From Shewanella sediminis HAW-EB3 (GTDB taxonomy: Bacteria; Pseudomonadota; Gammaproteobacteria; Enterobacterales; Shewanellaceae), in contig NC_009831.1 of NCBI RefSeq assembly GCF_000018025.1, positions 3,534,001-3,598,000 on the forward strand: 64,000 nucleotides of DNA, given 5' to 3'. Below the pieces are notes generated by a model that saw nothing but the letters and a program-made list of their open reading frames with translations, made no database searches and was not told the origin of the DNA. Each line of letters opens with the position of its first letter. Within the stretch, counting starts at the first letter, position 1. This document shows, one piece after another, positions 53,284-63,386 of the stretch. Position numbers and translations under genes: made by a program.

Positions 53284-53357
53284 GAGCTTCGAGCTTCGAG
53301 CTTCGAGCTTCGAGCTTCGAAAGAAGCTTGCTCACGGTTAAATCGATATTCAATATT
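53284..53357. repeat. Heptamer array (GAGCTTC)5 plus probable scar of a four-helix-bundle module
   Basis: Five GAGCTTC units are followed at 53321-53357 by 37 bases that match the sequence next to the array at 48961 in 30 of 37 positions without gaps. At the other site those bases are the 3' flank and last codons of the four-helix-bundle gene; here the gene is absent. Confidence 0.7.
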
Positions 53358-53440
53358 ATTTCGATGAGCACTATGTCAACGTGGGGGCTCTTTAGCCGCT
53401 AAGCATTTAGCAACGAAGAGGGCCTTCACAAAAAAATGCT

Positions 53441-53466
53441 GTTCCCGGCTTTAGCCGGTCCTACTT
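53441..53466. repeat. REP element downstream of cysD
   Basis: TTCCCGGCTTTAGCCGGTCCTAC with the CCGGC-TTTA-GCCGG stem, 20 bp after the cysD stop. A degenerate partner lies near 53385. Confidence 0.8.
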
Positions 53467-53485
53467 CTAAAATCGCTTCTCAATT

Positions 53486-54391
53486 TTAGAAGTACCCTTC
53501 CATCTTTTTCTTTTCCATCGAGCCGGCCGAATCGTTATCGATGACGCGTCCCTGTCGCTCAGATGTGGTACAGAGCAACATCTCTTGAATAATCTCCGGC
53601 AAGGTTTGCGCTTCTGACTCAACCGCACCGGTTAACGGGTAACAACCTAAGGTTCTGAAACGTACCATCTTGGTCTGCACATCTTCACCTGACTCAATCG
53701 GCATACGCTCATCATCGACCATTATCAGAGTGCCATCACGCTCGACGACCGGACGCTCGGCTGCCAGATAAAGAGAGGGGATCTCAATACCTTCTAAATA
53801 GATGTACTGCCAGATATCCAGTTCGGTCCAGTTAGATAACGGGAAGACTCGAATGCTTTCGCCTTTATCGACCTTACCGTTATAGATATTCCACAGTTCA
53901 GGGCGCTGGTTCTTAGGATCCCAGCGATGCTTACTATCACGGAAAGAGTAGACACGTTCCTTGGCGCGAGACTTCTCTTCATCACGGCGTGCACCACCAA
54001 AAGCGGCATCGAAGCCATGCATATCGAGTGCTTGCTTAAGCCCCTCTGTCTTCATGATATCTGTATGCTTAGCGCTGCCGTGTGTGAATGGGCTAATTCC
54101 CATCTCGATACCACGGGGATTTTTATGAACGATAAGATCAAAGCCGTGTTTTTCAGCCATCTGATCACGAAACTCAATCATCTCCTTGAATTTCCAGTTC
54201 GTATCGACGTGCATCAAAGGGAACGGGATTTTCCCCGGGTAGAATGCCTTACGTGCCAGATGCAGTAGTACAGAGGAATCTTTACCTACTGAATAGAGCA
54301 TCACAGGATTATCAAACTCAGCGGCAACTTCACGCATGATTTGAATCGACTCAGCTTCCAGCTGCTTCAGGTGGGTTAGATGTTTTGACAT
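53486..54391 (-). CDS. cysD: Sulfate adenylyltransferase subunit 2
   Basis: 301 residues. Catalytic subunit of ATP sulfurylase, forming APS from ATP and sulfate. PP-loop motif [18 protein letters not shown] (~33-50), [27 protein letters not shown] and [15 protein letters not shown] are PAPS reductase/CysD family blocks. It is the first gene of the sulfate block; three short direct repeats lie 70-115 bp upstream. Confidence 0.95.
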   Translation of the reverse strand: MSKHLTHLKQLEAESIQIMREVAAEFDNPVMLYSVGKDSSVLLHLARKAFYPGKIPFPLMHVDTNWKFKEMIEFRDQMAEKHGFDLIVHKNPRGIEMGISPFTHGSAKHTDIMKTEGLKQALDMHGFDAAFGGARRDEEKSRAKERVYSFRDSKHRWDPKNQRPELWNIYNGKVDKGESIRVFPLSNWTELDIWQYIYLEGIEIPSLYLAAERPVVERDGTLIMVDDERMPIESGEDVQTKMVRFRTLGCYPLTGAVESEAQTLPEIIQEMLLCTTSERQGRVIDNDSAGSMEKKKMEGYF

Positions 54392-54460
54392 ATCGATTTC
54401 CGTTTAAACGATTGTAAAAATAACTTTTGCAAGCTCATACTTTACTGATTCTAATTAGTG

Positions 54461-54506
54461 TCACTTGAGTAGTATCACTTGAAGTAGTATCACATGAGCC
54501 AAAGTA
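54461..54506 (-). promoter_or_regulatory. Direct repeats in the cysD upstream region
   Basis: TCACTTGAGTAGTA, TCACTTGAAGTAGTA and TCACATGAGCCAAAGTA follow each other 70-115 bp upstream of cysD. Position and spacing suggest a regulator site, possibly CysB, which binds poorly conserved direct repeats. The rest of the 583-bp gap to 54974 is AT-rich apart from REPs near 54757-54905. Confidence 0.35.
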
Positions 54507-54756
54507 TCAGTCAGAACCAACTGTTTATTAACCTGATCATTCACAGCCGTTAACATACCATGCTCTAACTAAAGAGAAGCAGCTCAAATACAATCAAGAC
54601 TAAAATATCGTCAGGATGACGCTCTGAAATCATCATACCCACGGCAGAAATGATTTTAAAGTTATAAAAGCAATAACACTTATACCAAAATGAAATATAA
54701 AGTTCTTAATTGTATGTTCAGCCCTATATCTTTGATTCCGTAGGCGTGCCTCAGCT

Positions 54757-54905
54757 GTTGTAGGAGTGTGCTTCAGCCACGAATTTTTTTATCAGCGAAT
54801 CGAATCAGCTATGCATCGTTCACAACATCTTTCCCGGCTAAAGCCGGTCCTACACAAGATATAACCCCCAGCACCTCTGTAGAAGCGCGCTTCAGCCGCG
54901 AAGCT
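54757..54905. repeat. REP cluster upstream of the beta-CASP RNase gene
   Basis: Three REPs: GTAGGAGTGTGCTTCAGCC, TTCCCGGCTAAAGCCGGTCC and GTAGAAGCGCGCTTCAGCCG. They lie between the divergent cysD and RNase genes. Confidence 0.82.
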
Positions 54906-54974
54906 TTTACTTGCTCTCTCTTTGAAAGGCTATATATTCAAATAGGATAGAGACAAACATACAGGGAGTGTATT

Positions 54975-56573
54975 TTGCCGAGAACTCAAACCATGGCTTG
55001 CAAACAGGCTGTAGAGATAATCCATCACGGTGCGGTCAATGGTGTCACAGGCTCCTGCCATCAGCTCGTAATCAATGAAAAAAGCAGTCTACTTATCGAC
55101 TGTGGTCTGTTTCAGGGAGCAGAAACAGCCGGAAGCTCGAATGCTGAACAGTTAAAAATAGCATTCGATATTGGCAGTATCACAGCACTCTTAGTCACAC
55201 ACTGCCATATCGATCATGTGGGTCGTATTCCCTACCTTTTGGCAGCCGGATTTGACCAACCTATATTTGCCACTACCGCAACAGCTGCGCTGCTGCCTAT
55301 GGTCATCGAAGATGCTATCAGGGTTGGTGTCACTAAAGATAAGAGACTTATCAAGCTGTATCTGAAAAAGTTGAAGGAATTACTCGTCCCTATCGAGTAT
55401 AACCACTGGTTTTCCCTTGAAGTAAACCGTACTAAATCAGATAAAACCGCTGATAAAACTAACACTCAAGGCTTTAGCAAGGCTAAGGCAAAATTTAAAC
55501 CTGCCGGTCACATTCTTGGTTCGGCCTACATAGAGATAGAACTCAGCAGTCCAAAGACAGATAAACAGAATCCCAAAACGGTAAACAAACATAGAGTCGT
55601 CTTTTCCGGCGATCTGGGCGCAACCTATACGCCACTCCTTGCCAGCCCCAAGAGTCCCTATAGAGCGGATACCTTAATCATCGAGTCCACCTATGGCGAC
55701 AGAAATCACCAGGGACGTAAGACTCGAACGCAAAGCCTGCGAAAAGTGATAGAAAAAGCCGTATCAGACAATGGCGTGGTACTCATTCCCGCCTTTAGCA
55801 TAGGACGAACACAAGAGCTTTTATATGAACTCGAACAGATCATTTATCAACAGCGCAAGCTTTCCGCTAACCGCTCCGGTGACAAGTATCCTGACACCGC
55901 TATCAAACAAGAGCACAAGCAAGGGAGCAATAACCTGGCTGGCCAGCAAAAAAATAGCGAGATGTGGCAATCTCAAATGTGGAATAGCATTGAAATCATC
56001 GTCGACTCGCCACTTGCGGCGAACTTCACAGAAAAATACATTGAGTTCAAAGAGCTTTGGGACAAGGAAGCCAGACGGAAACTAAAACAGCATAGACACC
56101 CACTCGACTTCGACCAACTCTATACCGTCGACAGCCATGATGAACATCTATCTACGGTAGAGTATCTATCTAAAAGAGGAAAACCAGCCATCGTCATCGC
56201 CGCAAGCGGCATGTGCAGTGGCGGGAGGATAATGAATTACCTGCAGCAGTTTATCGATGAACCGACTGCCGACATTCTATTTGTGGGATATCAGGCACGG
56301 GGAACGCCAGGAAGAGATATTCAGACCTACGGCCCTAAGGGAGGTTATGTCTATCTGGAGGGAGATAAGCGTGAGATAAAAGCCGGCGTGCACACCATCA
56401 GCGGCTACTCGGCCCATGCAGATCAGAATAACCTCATCAACTTCGTCAAACGTATGCACCATAAGCCTGAGCATATCCGCATAGTCCATGGCGATGATGA
56501 GGCTAAAGAAGCATTAGCGGTAGAGTATAAGAAGCTTTTACCCGACACTAAAATCGAGATAGGGAGAGACTAG
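54975..56573 (+). CDS. Metallo-beta-lactamase/beta-CASP RNase-like protein
   Basis: 532 residues. MBL motif HCHIDHVGRIPYL (~77), then the beta-CASP domain with ESTYGDR, PAFSIGRTQELL, and AASGMCSGGRIMNYL, followed by HTISGYSAHADQNNL and VHGDDEA. This is the YSH1/CPSF-like family of RNA-processing nucleases; bacterial members are poorly studied. A Lys/Gln-rich insertion (~290-330) is not conserved. The start is probably TTG at 54975, because AGGGAG is properly spaced before it, whereas the next ATG (54993) has no site. It stands alone. Confidence 0.88.
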   Translation: MPRTQTMACKQAVEIIHHGAVNGVTGSCHQLVINEKSSLLIDCGLFQGAETAGSSNAEQLKIAFDIGSITALLVTHCHIDHVGRIPYLLAAGFDQPIFATTATAALLPMVIEDAIRVGVTKDKRLIKLYLKKLKELLVPIEYNHWFSLEVNRTKSDKTADKTNTQGFSKAKAKFKPAGHILGSAYIEIELSSPKTDKQNPKTVNKHRVVFSGDLGATYTPLLASPKSPYRADTLIIESTYGDRNHQGRKTRTQSLRKVIEKAVSDNGVVLIPAFSIGRTQELLYELEQIIYQQRKLSANRSGDKYPDTAIKQEHKQGSNNLAGQQKNSEMWQSQMWNSIEIIVDSPLAANFTEKYIEFKELWDKEARRKLKQHRHPLDFDQLYTVDSHDEHLSTVEYLSKRGKPAIVIAASGMCSGGRIMNYLQQFIDEPTADILFVGYQARGTPGRDIQTYGPKGGYVYLEGDKREIKAGVHTISGYSAHADQNNLINFVKRMHHKPEHIRIVHGDDEAKEALAVEYKKLLPDTKIEIGRD

Positions 56574-56592
56574 AAAAGGTAGACACGCCCCT

Positions 56593-56697
56593 CTGTAGGA
56601 GCGTGATTTAGCCGTTGTAGGAGCATGCTTTAGCCGCGAAGCTTCTTGTAATAGGTGTGTTCATGTCATCTTTCCCACCTGAAGCCGGTCCTACATG
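56593..56697. repeat. REP elements downstream of the beta-CASP gene
   Basis: GTAGGAGCGTGATTTAGCCG, GTAGGAGCATGCTTTAGCCGC and a degenerate CACCTGAAGCCGGTCCTACA. They are the last REPs in the window; the AT-rich glycan cluster to the right has none. The remainder of the 387-bp gap (to 56960) shows no gene. Confidence 0.8.
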
Positions 56698-56960
56698 ATT
56701 AACCAATGCACCATCCCCTCTCCGTAGACGCTCGCTTCAGGCAGCGATAGTGCGTCATAAGCTAACTTTTGTGAACTATTTTAGCTCCCACATTGTAGTA
56801 ACCTGCACGTTTAGGTAAAATTCACACCCAAAATATTGAGGTATTATCATGTCATCCCGCTAACTAAAAGACTGTGGGTCGATATTGTAATTAACAAGCT
56901 ACGCAACAGAAACTTTTGTGACCCTCTATATACCTAATTGAGAATTAATGTCGGAACAAG

Positions 56961-58226
56961 ATGAAAATGAAGAAAATAGTTATTGTAACGGATCTACCTT
57001 TTAGGAAGTCGGGAAATCAAAGTTTAATGCGGTTCGTTAAAATGTTCCTCAAAAATAACTGTAAAGTTACTTTGTTTACAACGGGTAAAGACAGCGGCGG
57101 TGAAAATACATTAAGTCACCCCTTATTTGAATTACATGCCTTGGGTGCAAGCCAAGGGGCTGTAAAGAAGCAAAACGCAACGAACACCAATAACTCTTTG
57201 CTTACTGACTATAATAAAATCCAGTCTGAAGATATCATTATGCCATTTACAGCAAAAGGCTACATGACAATATTCAGACGATGGGCCGAATTCACGTATA
57301 CCTTAGCAAAGTCAGTAAAACTAAAAGGAAAGTTAATCAAAAGTTTCGACTCTGTATTTCAGCAAGCTGATTGCATTATAGGGTATGAAGCTGGGTTATC
57401 CATCCTTGCTAAAAATATTGCGACACAATATAAAAAGCCTTTTATAAATAAGTTCCAGGGAACCATATTAGCGGCTACAAACAGAAACTCATTAATTGCT
57501 AAGCTATATTATCCAAAATTATATTGGGGAATAAACCAATCAGACCTATGCTTGATGGTGAATGATGGTACAGATGGCGAGTATTGGGCACAGCACCGTG
57601 GTTGCTCAAATATCAGGTTCCGCCCACATGGCGTGTCCAGTTCTGATTATCCATCAAGCGTTGAAAGAGCTGAAAATAACAAGTTTGTTATTTTTAACAA
57701 CGCCAGCTGTAGTGCATGGAAAAGACCCGATAGAATCGTACGGGCAATGAGTTATTTACCACTAGAAATCAGAGAGAAAGTCATTTTAAAAACGACCTAT
57801 TTTGGTCCCGACCGTGAATCACTAATCAACTTTGTAAAAGATAAAGGATTAACTGATTGTGTCGAGTTTTTAGATAATTTTGATCATATAGATTCCAATG
57901 TTGCCTTAAGAACTGCAGATCTAGTCATCATGGTCAACGACATGAGTAATCTTGGCAACCCTATATTAGAATCAATTTTTTACAATACCCCATTTATAAC
58001 AATTAATGATGGGTCTGTTACACCTTTTGCTGATCAGTCTGAAGGCGGAGTGTATATTGATATCAATAAAGACTTTGATAAGAATATGGCAAAATCCATA
58101 TCAGATATAGTAACTGGAAAAATTGATACTGCTGATATAAGAAATTCTTTATCAAACAACGACAAAGTAAAGACTTTAGAGGTAGAACAAGCGGATGAGT
58201 TTGAACGTATAAGCACTATGCTTTAA
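56961..58226 (+). CDS. Glycosyltransferase, GT4-like
   Basis: 421 residues. The N-terminal KIVIVTDLPFRKSGNQSLMRFVKMF and the C-terminal half (KFVIFNNASCSAWKRPDRIVRAM, GNPILESIFYNTPFITIN) resemble GT-B glycosyltransferases of family 4, including the E-x7-E-like acceptor/donor region near 345-355. The donor is unknown. It is plus strand, with its own terminator-like inverted repeat, convergent with the minus-strand glycan cluster. Base composition is more AT-rich than in the left part of the window. Confidence 0.7.
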   Translation: MKMKKIVIVTDLPFRKSGNQSLMRFVKMFLKNNCKVTLFTTGKDSGGENTLSHPLFELHALGASQGAVKKQNATNTNNSLLTDYNKIQSEDIIMPFTAKGYMTIFRRWAEFTYTLAKSVKLKGKLIKSFDSVFQQADCIIGYEAGLSILAKNIATQYKKPFINKFQGTILAATNRNSLIAKLYYPKLYWGINQSDLCLMVNDGTDGEYWAQHRGCSNIRFRPHGVSSSDYPSSVERAENNKFVIFNNASCSAWKRPDRIVRAMSYLPLEIREKVILKTTYFGPDRESLINFVKDKGLTDCVEFLDNFDHIDSNVALRTADLVIMVNDMSNLGNPILESIFYNTPFITINDGSVTPFADQSEGGVYIDINKDFDKNMAKSISDIVTGKIDTADIRNSLSNNDKVKTLEVEQADEFERISTML

Positions 58227-58233
58227 ACATCAA

Positions 58234-58279
58234 GCTGTATGGCAGGAGAAATATTGACTCATTAGTCTTGCCATACAGC
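58234..58279 (+). terminator. Inverted repeat after the plus-strand glycosyltransferase
   Basis: GCTGTATGGCA at 58234 and TGCCATACAGC at 58269 are perfect 11-bp arms around a 24-base loop containing a small inner stem (GACT..AGTC). It begins 8 bp after the stop codon. There is no clear U run, so termination efficiency is uncertain. Confidence 0.55.
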
Positions 58280-58308
58280 CACGTATCAAATACTCACGGT
58301 CATATATA

Positions 58309-58350
58309 CCAAAAAACTCGAAATAACCTAAAGTTTTAGGATGTTATTTC
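58309..58350 (-). terminator. Rho-independent terminator of the minus-strand glycan cluster
   Basis: On the minus strand GAAATAAC ... CCTAAA..TTTAGG .. GTTATTTC forms a long, slightly bulged stem directly after the stop at 58353, followed by GAGTTTTTTGG, a good U tract. Confidence 0.75.
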
Positions 58351-58352
58351 AT

Positions 58353-59267
58353 TCAACTTTGATAGATCTTGGCTAATTTAGTAACTGTTTTTTCCTGATC
58401 GACATGAAGTGAGGATAAACGTTCCCTTCCCCTTAAGTAGGACTCCCTATCACCCAAGATTTTAAGAGTAGCTGCCGTCAAAGACTCTGTATTAGCTGAA
58501 CAGATAAGACCTGACTGCTCGTTTAAGTAATAACTCGCATTGCCTACATCTGTACTAACAACAGGCACATTAGAAGCCATAGCTTCCTTTAGAACGAGTC
58601 CATCAGACTCAAACTTACCTATAGTAACAACCAATAATGATTGCCTCATTAAGTAAGGCATCTCCTCTCTCGGTATCTTTCCACCATATATAAACTTTAC
58701 ATTGGGATAGTCCGCAGTAATTACAGCTTCAGCTTCACGAAGTAGGCTGGCATTTTTTTCGACTCTGTTCGGATCTGCCGGGAATAGAATACAACCATTA
58801 GGGGCAAGATCTGAAGATTTAAAAAAAGAAAAATCGATACCACATGGTAAGAAGTATTTTCGTTTATGCGTCGACTTTAAAAACTCTGCATGATTAACAA
58901 AAATGACTTTATTTGACAGCGATATGGCCAGCTTTATAAAAATACTTGTTTTATGGTTATTAAGTTCGCCTTCATGAACAGTGTAAATAATTTTATTAAA
59001 AAAAAGAGATGATACCAAGACACAAAAAGCATGGTGACAATGAATTGCATCAAACTTATTAAACAGCATTTTTTTTAAAATCAACAGTGGTGCCAGCAAG
59101 TAATTTAAATTACTCCCGCCACATACACGACCTTTAATATGCACTATGTCGTAGTTGATGTCTTTATTATGAGTTTGGGACATATCAACTTGTTCTTTAA
59201 CAAATGAACCTCTCCAGCTGACATCACCCTCACTCGGATACATATTAGTGACTAAAAGAATGTTCAA
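58353..59267 (-). CDS. Glycosyltransferase, GT4
   Basis: 304 residues. MNILLVTNMYPSEGDVSWRGSFVKEQ is the standard GT4 N-terminus. C-terminal IYGGKIPREEMPYLMRQSLLVVTIGKFESDGLVLKEAMASNVPVVSTDVG holds the E-x7-E motif. It is slightly short for the family. The start is TTG at 59267, with AGGA seven bases upstream. It is the last gene of a minus-strand operon with a terminator immediately after it. The donor sugar is unknown. Confidence 0.85.
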   Translation of the reverse strand: MNILLVTNMYPSEGDVSWRGSFVKEQVDMSQTHNKDINYDIVHIKGRVCGGSNLNYLLAPLLILKKMLFNKFDAIHCHHAFCVLVSSLFFNKIIYTVHEGELNNHKTSIFIKLAISLSNKVIFVNHAEFLKSTHKRKYFLPCGIDFSFFKSSDLAPNGCILFPADPNRVEKNASLLREAEAVITADYPNVKFIYGGKIPREEMPYLMRQSLLVVTIGKFESDGLVLKEAMASNVPVVSTDVGNASYYLNEQSGLICSANTESLTAATLKILGDRESYLRGRERLSSLHVDQEKTVTKLAKIYQS

Positions 59268-59300
59268 AATTCGTCCTCAAAAACACGTTAACAAATAAGT

Positions 59301-59987
59301 TCAAGACTTTAACATCATAACTAAGTATCGTGAAACCGATATGGCAAGCTTGATACTTCTTTTTGGTTCTAACAATATTCGATAAAGCCACTCGATATGT
59401 AATTTTATAAATAGCTTTGGTGCACGATTAATCAAACCACAATACACATCAAAAGAACCACCAAGTCCTAAAACAGTAATATTAGGAACGGCATTTAAGA
59501 TTTTCTCACCTAAAATTTCTTGCCTAGGCTGACCTAAAGCGATGAAAACCATATCAAAATCCCCTTTTGACAGTTCTTCAATCAGCTGTTCTTCGACAAA
59601 ATTATAACCATCAACAAAATAATCAATATTATGTTGTGGATAATCAAGCTTTAACTTTTTAACTGTCTTACTGTTAGTATCAGGCGAAGCACCAACAACA
59701 GCAATAGAGTAAGACTTCTCCTGTTCTTGCTGAAGAATATTTAACCATAATTCGCAGCCTGGAATTTTAGTCGCCTTAACCCCACACTTTTTATTTAAAA
59801 ACAGTTGAGCACCTATACCGTCAGCATATCCATATACGTTAGGTAAACTTAGTAAATCGACCAGTTTATCATCCACAAGTGCTTGTAAATTCATGGATAT
59901 GTACATTCCTTTATTCTCTCTGACGAACGTACTGGCTTCGTCTAATGATGCAAAAGGAACTAATTTACTTTTAATGTCAGTGATCAC
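59301..59987 (-). CDS. WecG/TagA/CpsF-family glycosyltransferase
   Basis: 228 residues. NVYGYADGIGAQLFLNKK, SIAVVGASPDTNSKTVKKL, FDMVFIALGQPRQE and VLGLGGSFDVYCGLINRAPKLF followed by HIEWLYRILLEPKR are the family blocks; members transfer ManNAc or ManNAcA to a GlcNAc-PP-lipid. With wecB just upstream, an N-acetylmannosamine-type donor is likely. The start is GTG with AAGG upstream. It is distinct from the WecG domain in the fusion at 40488. Confidence 0.88.
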   Translation of the reverse strand: MITDIKSKLVPFASLDEASTFVRENKGMYISMNLQALVDDKLVDLLSLPNVYGYADGIGAQLFLNKKCGVKATKIPGCELWLNILQQEQEKSYSIAVVGASPDTNSKTVKKLKLDYPQHNIDYFVDGYNFVEEQLIEELSKGDFDMVFIALGQPRQEILGEKILNAVPNITVLGLGGSFDVYCGLINRAPKLFIKLHIEWLYRILLEPKRSIKLAISVSRYLVMMLKS

Positions 59988-60083
59988 TATTGAACCTTAA
60001 AAAACCTTCAATCTGTAAACTATAAAATACTGCGTGCCGAATTTTTCGACTACAGCAAAATTGCTTAAAAACCAACCTACAAC

Positions 60084-61211
60084 CTAGTTTGAGGCGGTAT
60101 GACTTATGGCTGAAATAATGCGCGAACACGCGTTACCGTCGCCATAAGGGTTATGAGCTTTGGACATTGTATTAAATACTTGCTCATCCGAAAGTAAAAC
60201 AGTAATCGCATCAGCAATAGAATCGGCATTGGTACCAACAAGTTTGACTGTACCTGCGTCAACGGCTTCGGGCCGTTCGGTAGTGTCACGCATAACCAGT
60301 ACAGGCTTCCCTAAAGATGGCGCCTCTTCCTGAATACCACCAGAATCGGTCAAAATAATATGTGACTGATCCATTAAAAACACAAAAGGTAGATAATCTA
60401 AGGGCTCAATCAACAATACATTTTTGATATCTGAAAGATATTTATTAACAGGGCCGCGAACATTGGGGTTTAAATGCATCGGGTATACAAATTGAACATC
60501 GGGATACTTTTCAGCACAATGACTAATAGCTTTACAGATTTGTTCAAAACCATCCCCAAAACTTTCCCGTCGATGTCCAGTGATCAGTACCAATCGCTTA
60601 CTAGTATCACGCCACGGAAATAACTGAACCAGGCTATGTTTCAGCGATTCATCTGAAGTGACTTTATCTTGTACTAATAAAAGAGCATCGATAACAGTAT
60701 TGCCTGTAACAAATATTTTATCTTCTGCGATACCCTCATTCAGTAAATTCTGCTTCGAGGTCTCTGTAGGTGCAAAATGTAATGATGCAATGGTGCCAGT
60801 AAGCTTACGATTCCCCTCTTCTGGCCAAGGGGATAGTAAGTTACCGGTTCTTAAACCAGCCTCAACATGACCCACTGGAATTTGTTGGTAGAAAGCCGCT
60901 AAAGTAGCAGATAACGTTGTTGATGTGTCACCATGAACTAATACAAGATCTGGTTGCACCTGCTCATAAATAGGCTTGAGCCCTATCAGTATCCGGCTGG
61001 TGATCTCTGTCAATCCCTGCCCGGGGCTCATGATATCTAAATCAAAATCCGGTACTATATCAAAAAGTTCAAGTACTTGGTCAAGCATTTCACGATGCTG
61101 TGCGGTAACACAAACGGACACATCAATACCAGGATTAGCTTTCATCGCTAACACTAAAGGCGCCATCTTAATGGCCTCAGGTCGCGTACCAAACACTAGC
61201 ATTACTTTCAT
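60084..61211 (-). CDS. wecB: Non-hydrolysing UDP-GlcNAc 2-epimerase
   Basis: About 375 residues. It interconverts UDP-GlcNAc and UDP-ManNAc. [91 protein letters not shown] are the classical WecB motifs. I prefer ATG 61211 (GAGAGATGTA upstream) to 61223. It likely feeds the adjacent WecG/TagA enzyme. wecC is not in the window. Confidence 0.93.
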   Translation of the reverse strand: MKVMLVFGTRPEAIKMAPLVLAMKANPGIDVSVCVTAQHREMLDQVLELFDIVPDFDLDIMSPGQGLTEITSRILIGLKPIYEQVQPDLVLVHGDTSTTLSATLAAFYQQIPVGHVEAGLRTGNLLSPWPEEGNRKLTGTIASLHFAPTETSKQNLLNEGIAEDKIFVTGNTVIDALLLVQDKVTSDESLKHSLVQLFPWRDTSKRLVLITGHRRESFGDGFEQICKAISHCAEKYPDVQFVYPMHLNPNVRGPVNKYLSDIKNVLLIEPLDYLPFVFLMDQSHIILTDSGGIQEEAPSLGKPVLVMRDTTERPEAVDAGTVKLVGTNADSIADAITVLLSDEQVFNTMSKAHNPYGDGNACSRIISAISHTASN

Positions 61212-61648
61212 TACATCTCTCATTCTTAAAAATCATTCCTTTATGACTCAAAGCTCAGTATTTGCGTCACAATCTTGTTGTCATTTTTAGTTACATGACG
61301 CAGACACCAAGGGATTGGCCTTATTGTAATGCGGTGCAAACAGCATTAACAGACAAATCTTGTCGATCTTGAGGCTCGTACAATCAATAAACATAAATAT
61401 TCATTTCAAACGGTAAAACTATCTACCAGAATGATTTTCAAACGAGTATTGTACTTTATTCAAGACATCCATAACCAGCATAACCAGTTGAAAATAAAAG
61501 ACTAAAACACAGGTAACGACTAAAATCGTAGAAAGTAGTCAGAACTTTTGGATCGAGTAAAAAGAGAAAGCCAAGTCATAGACTTGACTTAATTTTTTAC
61601 CATTAAAATCCATTTTAAAACAAAATCAACTGAAGCCGATAACAGGCT
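61212..61648. other. Intergenic gap between the two epimerase genes
   Basis: 437 bp of AT-rich sequence. I see no gene, REP or heptamer repeat. It may hold a promoter for wecB and the genes after it; no recognisable element stood out. Confidence 0.5.
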
Positions 61649-62749
61649 TTACTTTTTATTATTCAAAAAAGCAACAACCTGTTTTGCAGCATCACCCGTT
61701 CCATATAAGTTTTGCCCGAAACATGAACCAGGGAGCTCTTTTCGAAGGATCTCCTCCCCCTTGCTGGTAATTAATTCTTTATTAGTACCGACAATAAAAT
61801 TCGAACCATTGTCTACCAGCTCGACCCATTCAGTTTCATCACGCAATACTAAGCAATGCTTGTTGAAAAAATACGCTTCTTTTTGAACGCCGCCGCTATC
61901 AGAGGCTACAAAGGTACAACGAGCTAATAAATAGACCATTTCCAGGTAACCAATCGGGTCGATAAGTTTTACATTTAATTTCAAGCCAAACTCTTCCAAC
62001 TTCTTCTTCGTTCTTGGATGAAGTGGCATTACAACTGGTCTTTCAAGGTGCAATTGATTAAGTGCTGAAACAATCTCAGATAATCTGTCTCTATCATCGG
62101 TATTTTCAGCACGGTGAATCGTCGATAATACAAAACCATCAGACAAATCGAGGTCATCGATTGAACTAGGTTTAACTGCTCGTTCGGTATAAAAAAGCGC
62201 AGCATCATACATAACATCACCAACGATGTTAATATCTATACCAAAATTGCTATATCCCTCAGCTTCTAGGTTTTTTACAGCCGTTTGCGTAGGGCAAAAC
62301 AGAGCCGAACTGATTCTATCGGTTAAAATTCGGTTTTGCTCTTCAGGCATTTTCATATTAAAGCTTCGCAATCCAGCCTCAACATGAGCCACTTTGATAT
62401 GAAGTTTTGACGCAGCTAATGCTCCAGCCAAGGTAGAGTTAGTATCACCGTAAACAAGAACCCAGTCAGGTTGCTCTTTAAGCAGCACTTTCTCTATCTG
62501 CTCTAGTTGCTGTCCTGTCATGGCACCATGAGTACCTCCACCGATACCCAATGAATAACCAGGCTTAGGAATATCCATCTCCTCGAAAAAAATATCGCTC
62601 ATGTTCATGTCATAGTGCTGCCCGGTATGAACAATAATCTCATTTATTGTTCTATCAGGGTTTTCTTCATTGTGTTCTTTAATCGCTCGGCTCACTGTAG
62701 CCGCTTTAATGAACTGTGGTCTTGCACCAATTACCGTTAAAACCTTCAT
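61649..62749 (-). CDS. WecB/WbpI-like UDP-N-acetylglucosamine 2-epimerase paralogue
   Basis: 366 residues. MKVLTVIGARPQFIKAATVSRAI, HTGQHYDMNMSDIFF, VYGDTNSTLAGALAA, HVEAGLRSFNMKMPEEQNR, STIHRAENTDD, SDSGGVQKEAYFF and LRDETEWVELVDNG identify a non-hydrolysing epimerase of the branch that includes WbpI and similar enzymes acting on modified UDP-GlcNAc, rather than a second classical WecB. It is only distantly related to the wecB next to it. Substrate is uncertain. Confidence 0.88.
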   Translation of the reverse strand: MKVLTVIGARPQFIKAATVSRAIKEHNEENPDRTINEIIVHTGQHYDMNMSDIFFEEMDIPKPGYSLGIGGGTHGAMTGQQLEQIEKVLLKEQPDWVLVYGDTNSTLAGALAASKLHIKVAHVEAGLRSFNMKMPEEQNRILTDRISSALFCPTQTAVKNLEAEGYSNFGIDINIVGDVMYDAALFYTERAVKPSSIDDLDLSDGFVLSTIHRAENTDDRDRLSEIVSALNQLHLERPVVMPLHPRTKKKLEEFGLKLNVKLIDPIGYLEMVYLLARCTFVASDSGGVQKEAYFFNKHCLVLRDETEWVELVDNGSNFIVGTNKELITSKGEEILRKELPGSCFGQNLYGTGDAAKQVVAFLNNKK

Positions 62750-62837
62750 AAAACCTCAACCATTACTTACTTTCCAGAATCAACTACAAGCCAATCCCGT
62801 ATAATCCATTTAAAACCAGCCAATTGACTATAACAAA

Positions 62838-63386
62838 TTAACGAATAACTTTAGCCGGAACTCCACCAATCACCTGGTTTGATTCTTTAAAAGAACGGGT
62901 GACCACTGCTCCTGCAGCTATTATACAGTTATCACCGATAGTTACTCCCGGCAAAATTGTTGCACCGGTTCCGATCCAACATTCCTTACCAATCACCACG
63001 CCATCATCCTTTGACCAAGCATTATCCTTCTGATTCATATCATGATTAGCACTAATTATCGCTACATTCGGAGCCCAGATGGTTCCTTCACCTATTGTGA
63101 TCCCATTACCAGCCTGTAGATAACAGCCACCACTGACAACCAAACTACAGTAAGTCCCTTTTTTTGTACCTGTGAGTTTCAAATTGTCGGCAGCAATCAC
63201 CTGAGAAGTAAAGTGAGCATAGCTATACTTACCTTGCTTTTTTCCTGAGAGAAAGTTTATCAGACAATTAAAAAAGTACTGCCTCAAATTGAATTTAGTC
63301 AGAAAACCATAGTTAAACACCCTATCGTTAAGGTATTGATTACTTGTAATTAGCCGTTTAATTAATGATTTCACGATAGAACCCAT
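62838..63386 (-). CDS. Serine/maltose O-acetyltransferase-type acyltransferase (left-handed beta helix)
   Basis: 182 residues. A hexapeptide-repeat domain occupies about 60-182: GNGITIGEGTIWAPNVAIISANHD, with the catalytic-type His in SANHD, then GKECWIGTGATILPGVTIGDNCIIAAGAVVT and the terminal GGVPAKVIR. Such enzymes O- or N-acetylate glycan sugars. The ATG overlaps the upstream flippase gene by 16 bp. Confidence 0.85.
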   Translation of the reverse strand: MGSIVKSLIKRLITSNQYLNDRVFNYGFLTKFNLRQYFFNCLINFLSGKKQGKYSYAHFTSQVIAADNLKLTGTKKGTYCSLVVSGGCYLQAGNGITIGEGTIWAPNVAIISANHDMNQKDNAWSKDDGVVIGKECWIGTGATILPGVTIGDNCIIAAGAVVTRSFKESNQVIGGVPAKVIR

